Positions 33,595 through 43,167 of a stretch of 63,140 nucleotides of DNA are shown here, piece by piece. The position numbers and the translations under genes are program-made. The notes under the pieces are model-generated. The model saw nothing but the letters and a program-made list of their open reading frames with translations, had not been told where the DNA came from and did not search any database. This DNA comes from an uncultured Anaerolineales bacterium (GTDB lineage: Bacteria > Chloroflexota > Anaerolineae > Anaerolineales > UBA6663). The stretch lies in NCBI GenBank assembly GCA_937952305.1, contig CALFZO010000066.1, positions 1 through 63,140 of the forward strand, read 5' to 3'. Position 1 is the first letter of the stretch. Every line of letters starts with the position of its first letter.

Positions 33595-34248
33595 ATGCTC
33601 CGGGCCTTCATCTTCGACCTCGACGGCGTGCTCACCGACACCGCCGAGTATCACTACCGCGCCTGGAAACGCCTGGCCGATGAGGAAGGCCTGCCCTTCA
33701 CGCGCGCGGACAACGAGCGCCTGCGCGGCATCCCGCGGCGCGAGTCGCTGCGGCTGATCCTGGCTGGCCGGCCGATCCCGGAGGAACGTCTCCAGGCGCT
33801 GATGGACCGCAAGAACCGCTACTATCTCGATTTCATCCGCGCGATCTCACCCGGCGACGTTCTCCCCGGCGCGCGCGAATTGCTCGTCGCCCTGCGCGCG
33901 GCCGGCTACCAGACCGCGCTCGGTTCGGCCAGCCAGAATGCGCGCGAGGTCGTGGAACGCCTGGGGATCGCGCCGCTGCTGGACGCCATCGCCGACGGCC
34001 ACAGCGTGGAACGCCAGAAGCCCGCCCCGGACTTGTTTCTGCACGCCGCCGCCTTGCTCGGCCTGCCGCCGCTGGCCTGCGCCGTGGTGGAAGACGCCGC
34101 CGCCGGGATCGAGGCCGCCCGCGCCGGCGGCTTCCGCTCGGTGGGGCTGGGGCCGCCTGACCGGGTCGGCGCCGCCGAGGCCGTCTTCCCCAGCCTGGCC
34201 GGCGTCACCGTCGCCGACCTGTTGCGCGCGCTGGGTGAAGTGACCTGA
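33595..34248 (+). CDS. pgmB: Beta-phosphoglucomutase
   Basis: This 217-residue HAD phosphatase-fold mutase converts beta-glucose 1-phosphate, the product of the GH65 enzyme, to glucose 6-phosphate. Motif I FDLDGVLTDTAEYHYRAWKRLA contains the nucleophile Asp and acid/base Asp. LRGIPRRESL matches the substrate-specificity loop of beta-PGM, motif II is LGSASQNA, and the motif III/IV part is KPAPDLFLHAA...VVEDAAAGIEAARAGG. Coupled translation with GH65 is likely from the spacing. Confidence 0.95.
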   Translation: MLRAFIFDLDGVLTDTAEYHYRAWKRLADEEGLPFTRADNERLRGIPRRESLRLILAGRPIPEERLQALMDRKNRYYLDFIRAISPGDVLPGARELLVALRAAGYQTALGSASQNAREVVERLGIAPLLDAIADGHSVERQKPAPDLFLHAAALLGLPPLACAVVEDAAAGIEAARAGGFRSVGLGPPDRVGAAEAVFPSLAGVTVADLLRALGEVT

Positions 34249-34317
34249 CCCCGCCTCCAGTCTGACGGCAGCGGCTATGGGACAATCGGGGCCACCCTGT
34301 TGTTCAAGGAGCCGCGC

Positions 34318-34743
34318 GTGTACTACTTCTCCCTCGGCCTGGCGATCGTTGCGTCGGTGGCCTACCATGTGACCCAGAAATACATCCCGGCGGGCGCCAA
34401 CCCGATGGTGTCCATCCTCGTCACCTACCTGGCTTCCCTCGGGCTGGGGCTGGTGGTGCTGTTCACGGCCTACCCCGTGCGGGACGGGCTGCCGGCCGCC
34501 CTGCGCCAACTCAACTGGGCCAGCGTCCTGCTCGCCCTGGCCCTGGTCGGCCTGGAGTTGGGTTTCCTGCTCGTCTATCGCAGCGGCTGGAACATCAGCC
34601 TGGCCACCCTAATCGTCAACATCGCCGCCACCCTCCTGCTGGTCCCTATCGGCCTATGGCTGTTCCACGAGAAAGTCTCGGCCGTCAACGTGATCGGCAT
34701 CGCCGTCTGCCTGGCGGGGTTGGTGATGGTCAACTGGAAGTAA
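34318..34743 (+). CDS. Half-size EamA/SMR-like membrane protein
   Basis: This 141-residue protein has four to five helices and matches one EamA repeat (SLGLAIVASVAYHVTQKYIP ... NISLATLIVNIAATLLLVPIGLWLFHEKVSAVNVIGIAVCLAGLVMVNWK). It would act as a dimer, exporting a small molecule. The GTG start at 34318 is supported by AAGGAG seven bases upstream; a TTG at 34300 would place the ribosome binding site inside the gene. A GACAAT -10-like element lies near 34281. It is not obviously linked to sugar metabolism. Confidence 0.8.
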   Translation: MYYFSLGLAIVASVAYHVTQKYIPAGANPMVSILVTYLASLGLGLVVLFTAYPVRDGLPAALRQLNWASVLLALALVGLELGFLLVYRSGWNISLATLIVNIAATLLLVPIGLWLFHEKVSAVNVIGIAVCLAGLVMVNWK

Positions 34744-34763
34744 TGCCCCGGGAGGAGCGCGCC

Positions 34764-35408
34764 ATGTATCTGCCCAGCCTGTACCACGTCACCGACGAAG
34801 CCGAGATCAAGCGCTTTGTGGACGCCCACGACTTCGCGACGCTGGTGAGCAGCGTGGACGGCGCCCCGTTCGCCACCCACCTGCTGCTGGAGACCGAGCG
34901 CGCCGAGGCTGGCCGGTGGACGCTCACGGGCCACCTGGCGCGCGCCAACCCGCAGTGGCGGTCTTTAGACCCGGAGCGGGAGGTGCTGGCGATCTTCGGC
35001 GGGCCGCACACCTACGTCTCGCCACGCTGGTATAACCACATCAACGTCCCCACCTGGAACTACCAGGCCGTGCACGTTTACGGTCGTCCGCGCCTGATGA
35101 CGGACGAAGCCGAGCTCTACGCGCACCTGCGGCGGATGGTGGACCGGTACGAAGCCGGTTCCGGCGCCGATCCGGTTTATCGGCTGGAGGCCTTGCCGCG
35201 TGATTTCGTGGAACGGCAGATGCGCGCCATCGTCGGCTTCCAGATCCAGGTGACGCGGCTGGAGGCCAAGTACAAGCTGAGCCAGAACCGCGAGGCCGGC
35301 GACTTCGACCGGGTGGCCGCCGAGTTGGAGCGCCGGCCGGATGAGGCTTCTCACCAGGTGGCCAGCGCCATGCGCCAGCACCGTCCGGCCCGCTTTACCG
35401 GCCAGTAA
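34764..35408 (+). CDS. PaiB-like FMN-binding split-barrel protein
   Basis: This 214-residue protein is of the PaiB family ('FMN-binding negative transcriptional regulator'). Marks are MYLPSLYHVTDEAEIKRFVDAHDFATLVS at the start, a HLLLETE strand, HLARANPQWRSL near residue 62, FGGPHTYVSPRWY and VPTWNYQAVHVYGRPRL. The C-terminal helix KYKLSQNREAGDFDRV is also typical. In Bacillus PaiB is linked to sporulation and protease repression, but most homologues are uncharacterised. GGAGGAG precedes ATG 34764. Confidence 0.9.
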   Translation: MYLPSLYHVTDEAEIKRFVDAHDFATLVSSVDGAPFATHLLLETERAEAGRWTLTGHLARANPQWRSLDPEREVLAIFGGPHTYVSPRWYNHINVPTWNYQAVHVYGRPRLMTDEAELYAHLRRMVDRYEAGSGADPVYRLEALPRDFVERQMRAIVGFQIQVTRLEAKYKLSQNREAGDFDRVAAELERRPDEASHQVASAMRQHRPARFTGQ

Positions 35409-35638
35409 TTGGCCAATTTGCCGCCTGAACGCGCTCTGACAGGGCCAATCACCCGGCTTCTACTTCATCTGGGTAAGTCTCCTCTTCACAAACGCTCAGA
35501 AACAGGCCCATCCAGGTTAAGCCGACCGGTTGACACGGATTGGCGGTGCTTTCGCTCGTCTACGCGTCTCCCTGCGAACGATCGCAAATCGACGGAATTG
35601 AGCGCGCCCGAAAATACTTAAAATTTCTTCATAACCCG

Positions 35639-35699
35639 TTGACTTGGCCGGTTTGGGTGTGCTATTTTGGAACCGGTTCCAATACTGAAAACGCTTCCA
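35639..35699 (+). promoter_or_regulatory. Promoter and LacI-type operators of the second sugar cluster
   Basis: TTGACT (35639-35644) and TATTTT (35663-35668) are 18 bp apart. The perfect 16-bp palindrome TTGGAACCGGTTCCAA (35667-35682) begins at the -10 box and covers the transcription start. A second, imperfect CG-centred site, TGAAAACGCTTCCA (35686-35699), sits just before ATG 35706. The leader is short. The preceding gap (35409-35638) holds only a palindrome-like GCGAACGATCGC at 35574-35585 and no gene I can support. Confidence 0.75.
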
Positions 35700-35705
35700 G
35701 AAAAT

Positions 35706-36719
35706 ATGCCAGCCACGATCCGGGATGTCGCGCACAAAGCCGGTGTCGGCCTTGCCACCGTCTCGCGTGTGATCAACAATAGCCCGCTCGTCAGCGAGAC
35801 CACGCGGCAGCGCGTTCAGGCCGCCATCGCCGAGCTGCATTACTCCCCTAACCCGACTGCGCGCCGATTGTCGCTGGGCAAGACCCTGACCATCGGAGCC
35901 ATCGTCCCGTTCTTCACCCGCCCGTCGTTTGTGGAGCGCCTGCGCGGCGTGGAAGGCACCCTGGCCGACACCGCCTACGACCTGATCGTCTTCAACGTGG
36001 AGACGGTTGAGCGCCGGGACCGGTACTTCGCCGAGGTGCCGCGCCGCGACCGCGTGGACGGCCTGATCGTGGTCTCGTTCACGCCCACCGACGAGCAGGC
36101 GGCGGTCTTCCGGCAATCGGGCATCCCGGTGGTCCTGGTGGACGCGCGCCACCCGGCCTTGCCGTCGGTGATGGAGGACTGCCTGCACGGCGGCCAGCTT
36201 GCCACCCAGCACCTGCTGAACCTGGGCCACCGCCGCATCGGCTACCTGTCCGACGTCTTCGACGACCCGTTCAATTTCACGTCGCGCAGCCGTTTCCGCT
36301 ACGAAGGCTACGTCGCCGCGCTCGAGGCGGCCGGGGCGCCGGTGCGCGCGGACTATCTCAAGCAGGGCGCCCACGGCCGTGAGCCAGCCCGCGCCCTGGC
36401 CACCGAACTCCTGACGCTCCCGGAGCGCCCCACCGCCATCTTCGCGGCCAGCGACACGCAGGCCCTGGGCGTCCTGGAGGCCGCGCGCGAGGTTGGCCTG
36501 CGTGTGCCGGAAGACCTGTCGGTGGTCGGCTACGACGACATCGAACTGGCCGAGTACCTCGGCCTGACCACCGTCCGGCAACTGCTGTACGAATCCGGGC
36601 AGCGCGGCGTGGAGATCCTGCTGGAAGCCATCGCCCTCGACGTGGCCGCGCCCAGCTACGAGGCGCTGCCGACCGAACTCATCGTCCGGCGCACAACGGC
36701 GCCGCCCCCCACCGCTTGA
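35706..36719 (+). CDS. LacI-family transcriptional regulator (second sugar cluster)
   Basis: This 337-residue regulator has a LacI HTH (ATIRDVAHKAGVGLATVSRVINNSPLVSETTRQRV) with hinge, and a sugar-sensing domain (TIGAIVPFFTRPSFVERLRGVEGTL, DGLIVVSFTPTDEQAAVF, GGQLATQHLLNLGHRRIGYLSD, ASDTQALGVLEAAREVGLRVPEDLSVVGYDDIELAEYLGLTTVRQ). ATG 35706 is chosen since the earlier Met at 35667 lies in the operator. It precedes the second sugar importer by 80 bp and probably represses it and itself. Confidence 0.94.
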   Translation: MPATIRDVAHKAGVGLATVSRVINNSPLVSETTRQRVQAAIAELHYSPNPTARRLSLGKTLTIGAIVPFFTRPSFVERLRGVEGTLADTAYDLIVFNVETVERRDRYFAEVPRRDRVDGLIVVSFTPTDEQAAVFRQSGIPVVLVDARHPALPSVMEDCLHGGQLATQHLLNLGHRRIGYLSDVFDDPFNFTSRSRFRYEGYVAALEAAGAPVRADYLKQGAHGREPARALATELLTLPERPTAIFAASDTQALGVLEAAREVGLRVPEDLSVVGYDDIELAEYLGLTTVRQLLYESGQRGVEILLEAIALDVAAPSYEALPTELIVRRTTAPPPTA

Positions 36720-36799
36720 AAGGAGGTGGTCGTTACCGAGGCCCTACACCCCCTGGCATCCCGACGATCTGTCCGTTCACGTTTCTTTCGGAGGAGACA

Positions 36800-38146
36800 A
36801 TGTCGAAGAAGCTTTTTAACCTGGTGAGCGTGCTGGTGCTGACCGCCCTGATCCTGGCGGCGTGCGGCCCGGCGGCCACCCCGGCCCCCACTGAACCCGC
36901 GCAGCCCACCGGCACCATCCTGGAGCGCGCCATGGCTGGCGAGTTCAAGGGCGCCGTCGTCACGGCCACGGGCCCGTTCGTGGATCAGGACGCGCAGAAG
37001 TTCGAGGCCATGATCAAGGAGTTTGAGGATCAGACTGGCATCGACGTGCAATACCAGGGCTCCAAGGAGTTCGAGGCGTCCATTAAGGCTGCCGTCACCG
37101 CCGGCAACGCCCCGGACATCGTGGACTTCCCGCAGCCGGGCCTGCTGAGCACCTTCGTGGCGCAGGGCAAAGTCACCGACCTCGGCCAGTTCTTTGACCG
37201 GGCCACCCTCGAGCAGACCTACAACCCGTCCTGGCTGGACATGGCCATGCTGCAGGGCCCCAATGGCAAGATCATGGCCGGCGTGTGGGAGCGCGTCAAC
37301 GGCAAGAGCCTGGTGTGGTATCCGAAGAAGGCCTGGGACGAAGCCGGGTACAAGATCCCGGCGACCTGGGATGAGATGAAGGCCCTGATGGACCAGATGG
37401 TCGCCGACGGCAGCACCCCGTGGTGCGTCGGCATCGAGTCCGGCGCCGCCACCGGCTGGGTGGCCACCGACTGGATGGAAGAGATCATGCTGCGCACCAC
37501 TTCGCTGGAGAACTATGACAAGTGGGTCGCCGGCACGCTGCCCTTCTCGTCGCCCGAGGTCAAGAACGCGGCTGAGGTCATGAGCGATATCTGGCAGGAC
37601 AAGTACGTCTACGGCGGCCAGGCCGGCATCGTCAAGACTTCCTTCAGCGATGCCCCGCTGCCGCTGTTCGACGCCGATGGCCCGAAGTGCTGGATGCACA
37701 AGCAGGGCAATTTCGTCACCAGCTTCTTCCCCGAGGGCTCGCAGGCCGGGGTCGACTACGACTTCTTCTACTTCCCGCCGCTGGATGCCGCTTACGGCAA
37801 GCCGGTGCTGGTGGCTGGTGACATTTGGGCCGCCTTCACGGACGAGCCGGCCGCCATCGCAGTACTGGAATGGTTCACCCATGGCTCGCACCTGAAGTCG
37901 TGGATGCAGGCCGGCGGCGCGATCGCCCCGCACAAGGACGCGGATCTGTCCTGGTACGGCAACGACATCGAGCGCGGCGTGGCCAAGATCATCCAGGAAG
38001 CCACCAGCGTGCGCTTCGACGGCTCGGACCTGATGCCGGGCCAGGTGGGCGCGGGCTCGTTCTGGAAGGAAATGAGCAGCTACGTGGCCGGCGCCGAGGA
38101 TCTGGACACGGCACTCAAGAACATCGACGCCTCCTGGCCGAAATAA
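36800..38146 (+). CDS. Alpha-glucoside ABC transporter substrate-binding lipoprotein (AglE-like)
   Basis: This 448-residue lipoprotein has signal MSKKLFNLVSVLVLTALILAAC (Cys ~22). The mature part has GAVVTATGPFVDQDAQKFEAMIKEFEDQTGIDVQYQGSKEFEASIKAAVTAGNAPDIVDFPQPGLL and YPKKAWDEAGYKIPATWDEMKALMDQM. This resembles the AglE branch of family 1 binding proteins, for sucrose, trehalose or maltose. GGAGGAG precedes ATG 36800. An AGGAGGTGG (36721-36729) further upstream has no start codon after it. Confidence 0.92.
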   Translation: MSKKLFNLVSVLVLTALILAACGPAATPAPTEPAQPTGTILERAMAGEFKGAVVTATGPFVDQDAQKFEAMIKEFEDQTGIDVQYQGSKEFEASIKAAVTAGNAPDIVDFPQPGLLSTFVAQGKVTDLGQFFDRATLEQTYNPSWLDMAMLQGPNGKIMAGVWERVNGKSLVWYPKKAWDEAGYKIPATWDEMKALMDQMVADGSTPWCVGIESGAATGWVATDWMEEIMLRTTSLENYDKWVAGTLPFSSPEVKNAAEVMSDIWQDKYVYGGQAGIVKTSFSDAPLPLFDADGPKCWMHKQGNFVTSFFPEGSQAGVDYDFFYFPPLDAAYGKPVLVAGDIWAAFTDEPAAIAVLEWFTHGSHLKSWMQAGGAIAPHKDADLSWYGNDIERGVAKIIQEATSVRFDGSDLMPGQVGAGSFWKEMSSYVAGAEDLDTALKNIDASWPK

Positions 38147-38168
38147 GGCTGGGGACATCGGCAGTAAG

Positions 38169-38198
38169 ACTGGGGCCGGCGCCTGCGCCGGCCCCAGT
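38169..38198 (+). other. Perfect 13-14-bp intercistronic hairpin
   Basis: ACTGGGGCCGGCGC (38169-38182) is fully complementary to 38185-38198 with a minimal CCTG-type turn. It lies 22 bp after the AglE-like stop and is followed by GCAACC, not by T residues. Its position mirrors the hairpin after the first cluster's binding-protein gene. Confidence 0.65.
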
Positions 38199-38219
38199 TG
38201 CAACCGGACGGCGCGCCGC

Positions 38220-38247
38220 TTGCCAGGGCCGCGCTCTGGCCTACAAT
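38220..38247 (+). promoter_or_regulatory. Possible internal promoter before the permease genes
   Basis: TTGCCA (38220-38225) and TACAAT (38242-38247) are 16 bp apart, 47 bp before the permease ATG. If used, it would express permeases and enzymes independently of the binding-protein transcript, compensating for termination at the hairpin. Confidence 0.4.
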
Positions 38248-38293
38248 AGGCTGCCACTGCTTCGGACTCACCTCCAGAAAGGATCATCACCGC

Positions 38294-39388
38294 ATGGCCA
38301 CTTCTTCATCGCCGAGTGCGCCGCCCGGGGCCTGGGGCCGCACGGCCATCGCATTGGTGCCCTTGCTGGCCACGTTGGCCGGGCTGGGCTGGGGCTTCTT
38401 GATCCTGCGTGATCTGCAGGTGCCGCAACTTGTGCTGGTCCTGCTGGCCATTGTCTGGGGGGTCGGCGGCATGGTGCTGCTCTTCACCACCGCCAACTTC
38501 TTCGCCGAACAACTGCCGGGGCCCTGGATCGCGCGGGTGCAGGCCTGGATCTTCGTCGGGCCGGCCATGCTGATGCTGATCTGGGCCCTGGCCCTGCCGG
38601 CCGTGCGCACGGTCATCATCAGCCTGTACGACAGCATTGGGACCAAATTCATCGGGCTGGACAACTACCTGGGCGTCTTCACCGATGCCAACATGCTGAC
38701 CGTCTTCCGCAACAACCTGTTGTGGATGATCTTCGGCACGGCCTTCACCGTCTCGCTCGGCCTGTTGGTGGCAGTGTTGTCCGACCGCAGCCGCTTTGAA
38801 ACGCTGGCCAAGGGCCTAATCTTCATGCCGATGGCGATCTCGTTCGTGGGCGCCGGCGTCATCTGGAACTTCATCTACGCCGTGCGACCCGCCGACGGCG
38901 CGCAGATCGGCCTGCTCAACGCCTTCTGGGTGGCGCTAGGCGGCCAGCCCGAAGCCTGGACCGCTTTTTTCCAACCCTGGAACAACTTCTTCCTGATCGT
39001 CATCGTTATCTGGCTGCAGACCGGCTACTCGATGGTGCTGTTCTCGGCCGCTATCAAGGGCATCTCCACCGAGATCCTGGAGGCCGCCCGGGTGGACGGC
39101 GCCAACGAAGTCCAGGTCTTCTTCCAGATCATGATCCCGATGATCATGGGCACGATCATCACGGTCACCACCACCATCGTGATCTTCACGCTCAAGATCT
39201 TCGACGTCGTCATCGTCATGACCGGCGGCCAATACGGCACCAGCGTCATAGCCACCGAGTTCTACCGCCAGTACTTCACCTACAACAACGACGGCTACGG
39301 CTCGGCTATCGCCGTCGTTCTGTTCATCGCTGTCATACCGGTGATGGTCTACAACCTGCGCCAGTTCGCCCAGCCGGAGGCCTTCTAA
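38294..39388 (+). CDS. Alpha-glucoside ABC transporter permease (AglF-like)
   Basis: This 364-residue permease has two extra N-terminal helices (ALVPLLATLAGLGWGFLIL and LVLLAIVWGVGGMVLLFTTANFF) before the usual six, an arrangement seen in AglF-type proteins. The EAA loop is EAARVDGANEVQVFFQIMIPMI near residue 262. Its stop codon overlaps the next permease's ATG (TAATG). Substrate by context: sucrose or a related alpha-glucoside. Confidence 0.92.
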   Translation: MATSSSPSAPPGAWGRTAIALVPLLATLAGLGWGFLILRDLQVPQLVLVLLAIVWGVGGMVLLFTTANFFAEQLPGPWIARVQAWIFVGPAMLMLIWALALPAVRTVIISLYDSIGTKFIGLDNYLGVFTDANMLTVFRNNLLWMIFGTAFTVSLGLLVAVLSDRSRFETLAKGLIFMPMAISFVGAGVIWNFIYAVRPADGAQIGLLNAFWVALGGQPEAWTAFFQPWNNFFLIVIVIWLQTGYSMVLFSAAIKGISTEILEAARVDGANEVQVFFQIMIPMIMGTIITVTTTIVIFTLKIFDVVIVMTGGQYGTSVIATEFYRQYFTYNNDGYGSAIAVVLFIAVIPVMVYNLRQFAQPEAF

Positions 39389-40488
39389 TGTACGCCGACA
39401 AGCCTCTCAACAAGTTCCTGTCCAGCCTGGCCGTCAACGGCGTCCTAGCCTTGATCTGCCTGCTCTGGACCATCCCGACCATCGGCCTGCTGGTCTCGTC
39501 GTTCCGCGACCGGCTGGACATCAACAGCACCGGCTGGTGGACGATCTTCCCGCATCAGGACTGGGTGAAGGTCGCCGAGCTGCGGCCGGAGGAAGGCGTG
39601 GACCGCAACACTCCGATGACGCTCGGCGGCGTGACCCACACGTTCGAGGAATTCCGCGACGGCGTTCAGGTCGGGAACCAGCGCTACAAGTGGATCGGCA
39701 ACCGGCGCATCGGCTACGTCCAGGTGCAGGAGTACCGCTGGACCGCCAACACCGACTTCACGCTCGAGAACTACCGCCAGGTGCTGGCCGGTGGCAATTA
39801 CACGGCCACCCTCAAGGACGGTACCACCGTCACCGAGCTGGGCGACGACATGAGCGGCTCGTTCCTTAACAGCCTGGCGGTAGCCATCCCGTCCACGGTC
39901 ATCCCGATCGCGCTGGCCGCCTTTGCCGCCTACGGCTTCGCCTGGATGCGCTTCCCGGGTCGCAAGATGCTCTTCATCCTGGTGGTGGCCCTGCTCGTGG
40001 TGCCGCTGCAGGTGGCGCTGGTGCCGATCCTGCGCGACTTCGTCACCCTGGGGATCAACGGCACCTTCCTGGCCGTCTGGCTGGCCCACACCGGCTTCGG
40101 CCTGCCGCTGGCCACCTACCTGCTGTACAACTACATCAGCGAGCTGCCGCGCGATATCTTCGAGTCGGCCTTTATCGACGGCGCCTCGCACTTCACCATC
40201 TTCGCGCAGTTGGTGCTGCCGCTGGCGGTGCCGGCCCTGGCGTCGTTCGCCATCTTCCAGTTCCTGTGGGTCTGGAACGACTACCTGGTCGGCCTGATCT
40301 TCATCGGCGCCACGCCCGGCTCGCAGTTGGTCACCATGCGCCTGGCCGAGATCGTCGGCTCGCGCGGCCAAGACTGGCACCTGCTGACGGCCGGGGCCTT
40401 TATCACCATGCTCCTGCCGCTGACCGTCTTCTTCTCGCTGCAGCGTTTCTTCGTGCGCGGCCTGCTGGCCGGCTCGGTCAAGGGCTAA
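39388..40488 (+). CDS. Alpha-glucoside ABC transporter permease (AglG-like) with extracytoplasmic insert
   Basis: This 366-residue permease has about 70 extra residues after the first helix (roughly residues 50-125, from TIFPHQDWVKVAELRPEEG to QEYRWTANTDF), predicted to be a soluble extracytoplasmic domain. Six helices and the EAA loop (ESAFIDGASHFTIFAQLVLPLAVP, ~253) follow. AglG-type permeases carry such an insert, which supports the alpha-glucoside assignment. ATG overlaps the AglF-like stop by one base. Confidence 0.92.
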   Translation: MYADKPLNKFLSSLAVNGVLALICLLWTIPTIGLLVSSFRDRLDINSTGWWTIFPHQDWVKVAELRPEEGVDRNTPMTLGGVTHTFEEFRDGVQVGNQRYKWIGNRRIGYVQVQEYRWTANTDFTLENYRQVLAGGNYTATLKDGTTVTELGDDMSGSFLNSLAVAIPSTVIPIALAAFAAYGFAWMRFPGRKMLFILVVALLVVPLQVALVPILRDFVTLGINGTFLAVWLAHTGFGLPLATYLLYNYISELPRDIFESAFIDGASHFTIFAQLVLPLAVPALASFAIFQFLWVWNDYLVGLIFIGATPGSQLVTMRLAEIVGSRGQDWHLLTAGAFITMLLPLTVFFSLQRFFVRGLLAGSVKG

Positions 40489-40589
40489 ACCGCCGCCGGG
40501 GAGGCCAGCCCTCCCCGGCGTCTCCCTTCCACCCGTCAGACAGCACCGCGCCGCGGCGGCCGGACCGCAACGGGCCGGCCGGGACGACC

Positions 40590-42233
<1,644 letters not shown>

Positions 42234-42244
42234 AGGAGACAGGC

Positions 42245-43147
42245 ATGACTGCTTTGTACGCTGGCATTGAGGCGGGCGGGACCAAGTTCGTGTGCGCCCT
42301 GGGCCGCGGCCCGGATGACCTGTGCGCTGAGACGCGCTTCCCCACCACCACCCCGGCGGAGACAATCGCGCGCACGCTGGCATTCTTGCAGGAGGCCCAG
42401 GCCCAGCACGGCCCGGTGGCCGCCGTCGGCGTGGCCTCCTTCGGGCCGGTGGATCTCGATCCGCGCTCGCCCAAGTACGGCTACATCACGTCCACGCCCA
42501 AGCCCGGCTGGGCTGACGCCGACCTGGCGGGGCCGCTGCGCCGCGCCCTCAATGTCCCGGTCGGCTTCGACACCGACGTCAACGGCGCCGCGCTCGGCGA
42601 ATGGCGCTGGGGCGCCGGCCAGGGCCTGGACAGCGTGCTCTACCTGACCATCGGCACCGGCATCGGCGGCGGCGCCCTGCTCAACGGCCGCCTGGTGCAT
42701 GGCCTGCTCCACCCGGAGATGGGGCACATCCGCCTGCCGCGCGACCCGCAGGCCGACCCGTTCCCGGGCCAGTGCCCCTTCCACGGCGACTGTTTTGAAG
42801 GGCTGGCCAACGGCCCGGCCCTGGAACGCCGCTGGGGGCGCCGCGCCGAGACGCTGCCGCCGGACCACCCGGCCTGGGCATTGGAAGCGCGCTATATCGC
42901 CCTGGCGCTGACCAGCTACATCTGCACGCTCTCGCCGCAGCGCCTGATCCTGGGCGGCGGCGTGATGGAGCAGCGCCAGCTCTTCCCGTTGGTGCGCGCC
43001 GAGGTCCAGGCCCTGCTCAACGGCTACATCCAGGCGCCGGCCATCCTGGAACACATCGACGCGTACATCGTCCCGCCCGCCCTGGGCAACCGCGCCGGCG
43101 TGCTGGGCGCCATCGCCCTGGCGCAGCAGGCCGCCGAGTCCGCCTAA
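42245..43147 (+). CDS. ROK-family sugar kinase, fructokinase-like
   Basis: This 300-residue kinase has the N-terminal ATP motif GIEAGGTKFVCALG, DTDVNGAALGEWRWGAGQGLD and IGTGIGGGALLNG. The zinc site HPEMGHIRLPRDP...CPFHGDCFEGLANGPALERRWG, with a short CPFHGDC spacing, is typical of ROK fructokinases. In this operon it would phosphorylate the fructose released by amylosucrase to fructose 6-phosphate. AAGGAGA precedes ATG 42245. Confidence 0.9.
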   Translation: MTALYAGIEAGGTKFVCALGRGPDDLCAETRFPTTTPAETIARTLAFLQEAQAQHGPVAAVGVASFGPVDLDPRSPKYGYITSTPKPGWADADLAGPLRRALNVPVGFDTDVNGAALGEWRWGAGQGLDSVLYLTIGTGIGGGALLNGRLVHGLLHPEMGHIRLPRDPQADPFPGQCPFHGDCFEGLANGPALERRWGRRAETLPPDHPAWALEARYIALALTSYICTLSPQRLILGGGVMEQRQLFPLVRAEVQALLNGYIQAPAILEHIDAYIVPPALGNRAGVLGAIALAQQAAESA

Positions 43148-43167
43148 GCGGCAGCGAGGCACCGCCC

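Noticed and set aside
35409..35621. 70-codon open frame after the PaiB-like gene
   Set aside because: It starts at a TTG directly at the upstream stop codon without a ribosome binding site, and the protein has no recognisable pattern.
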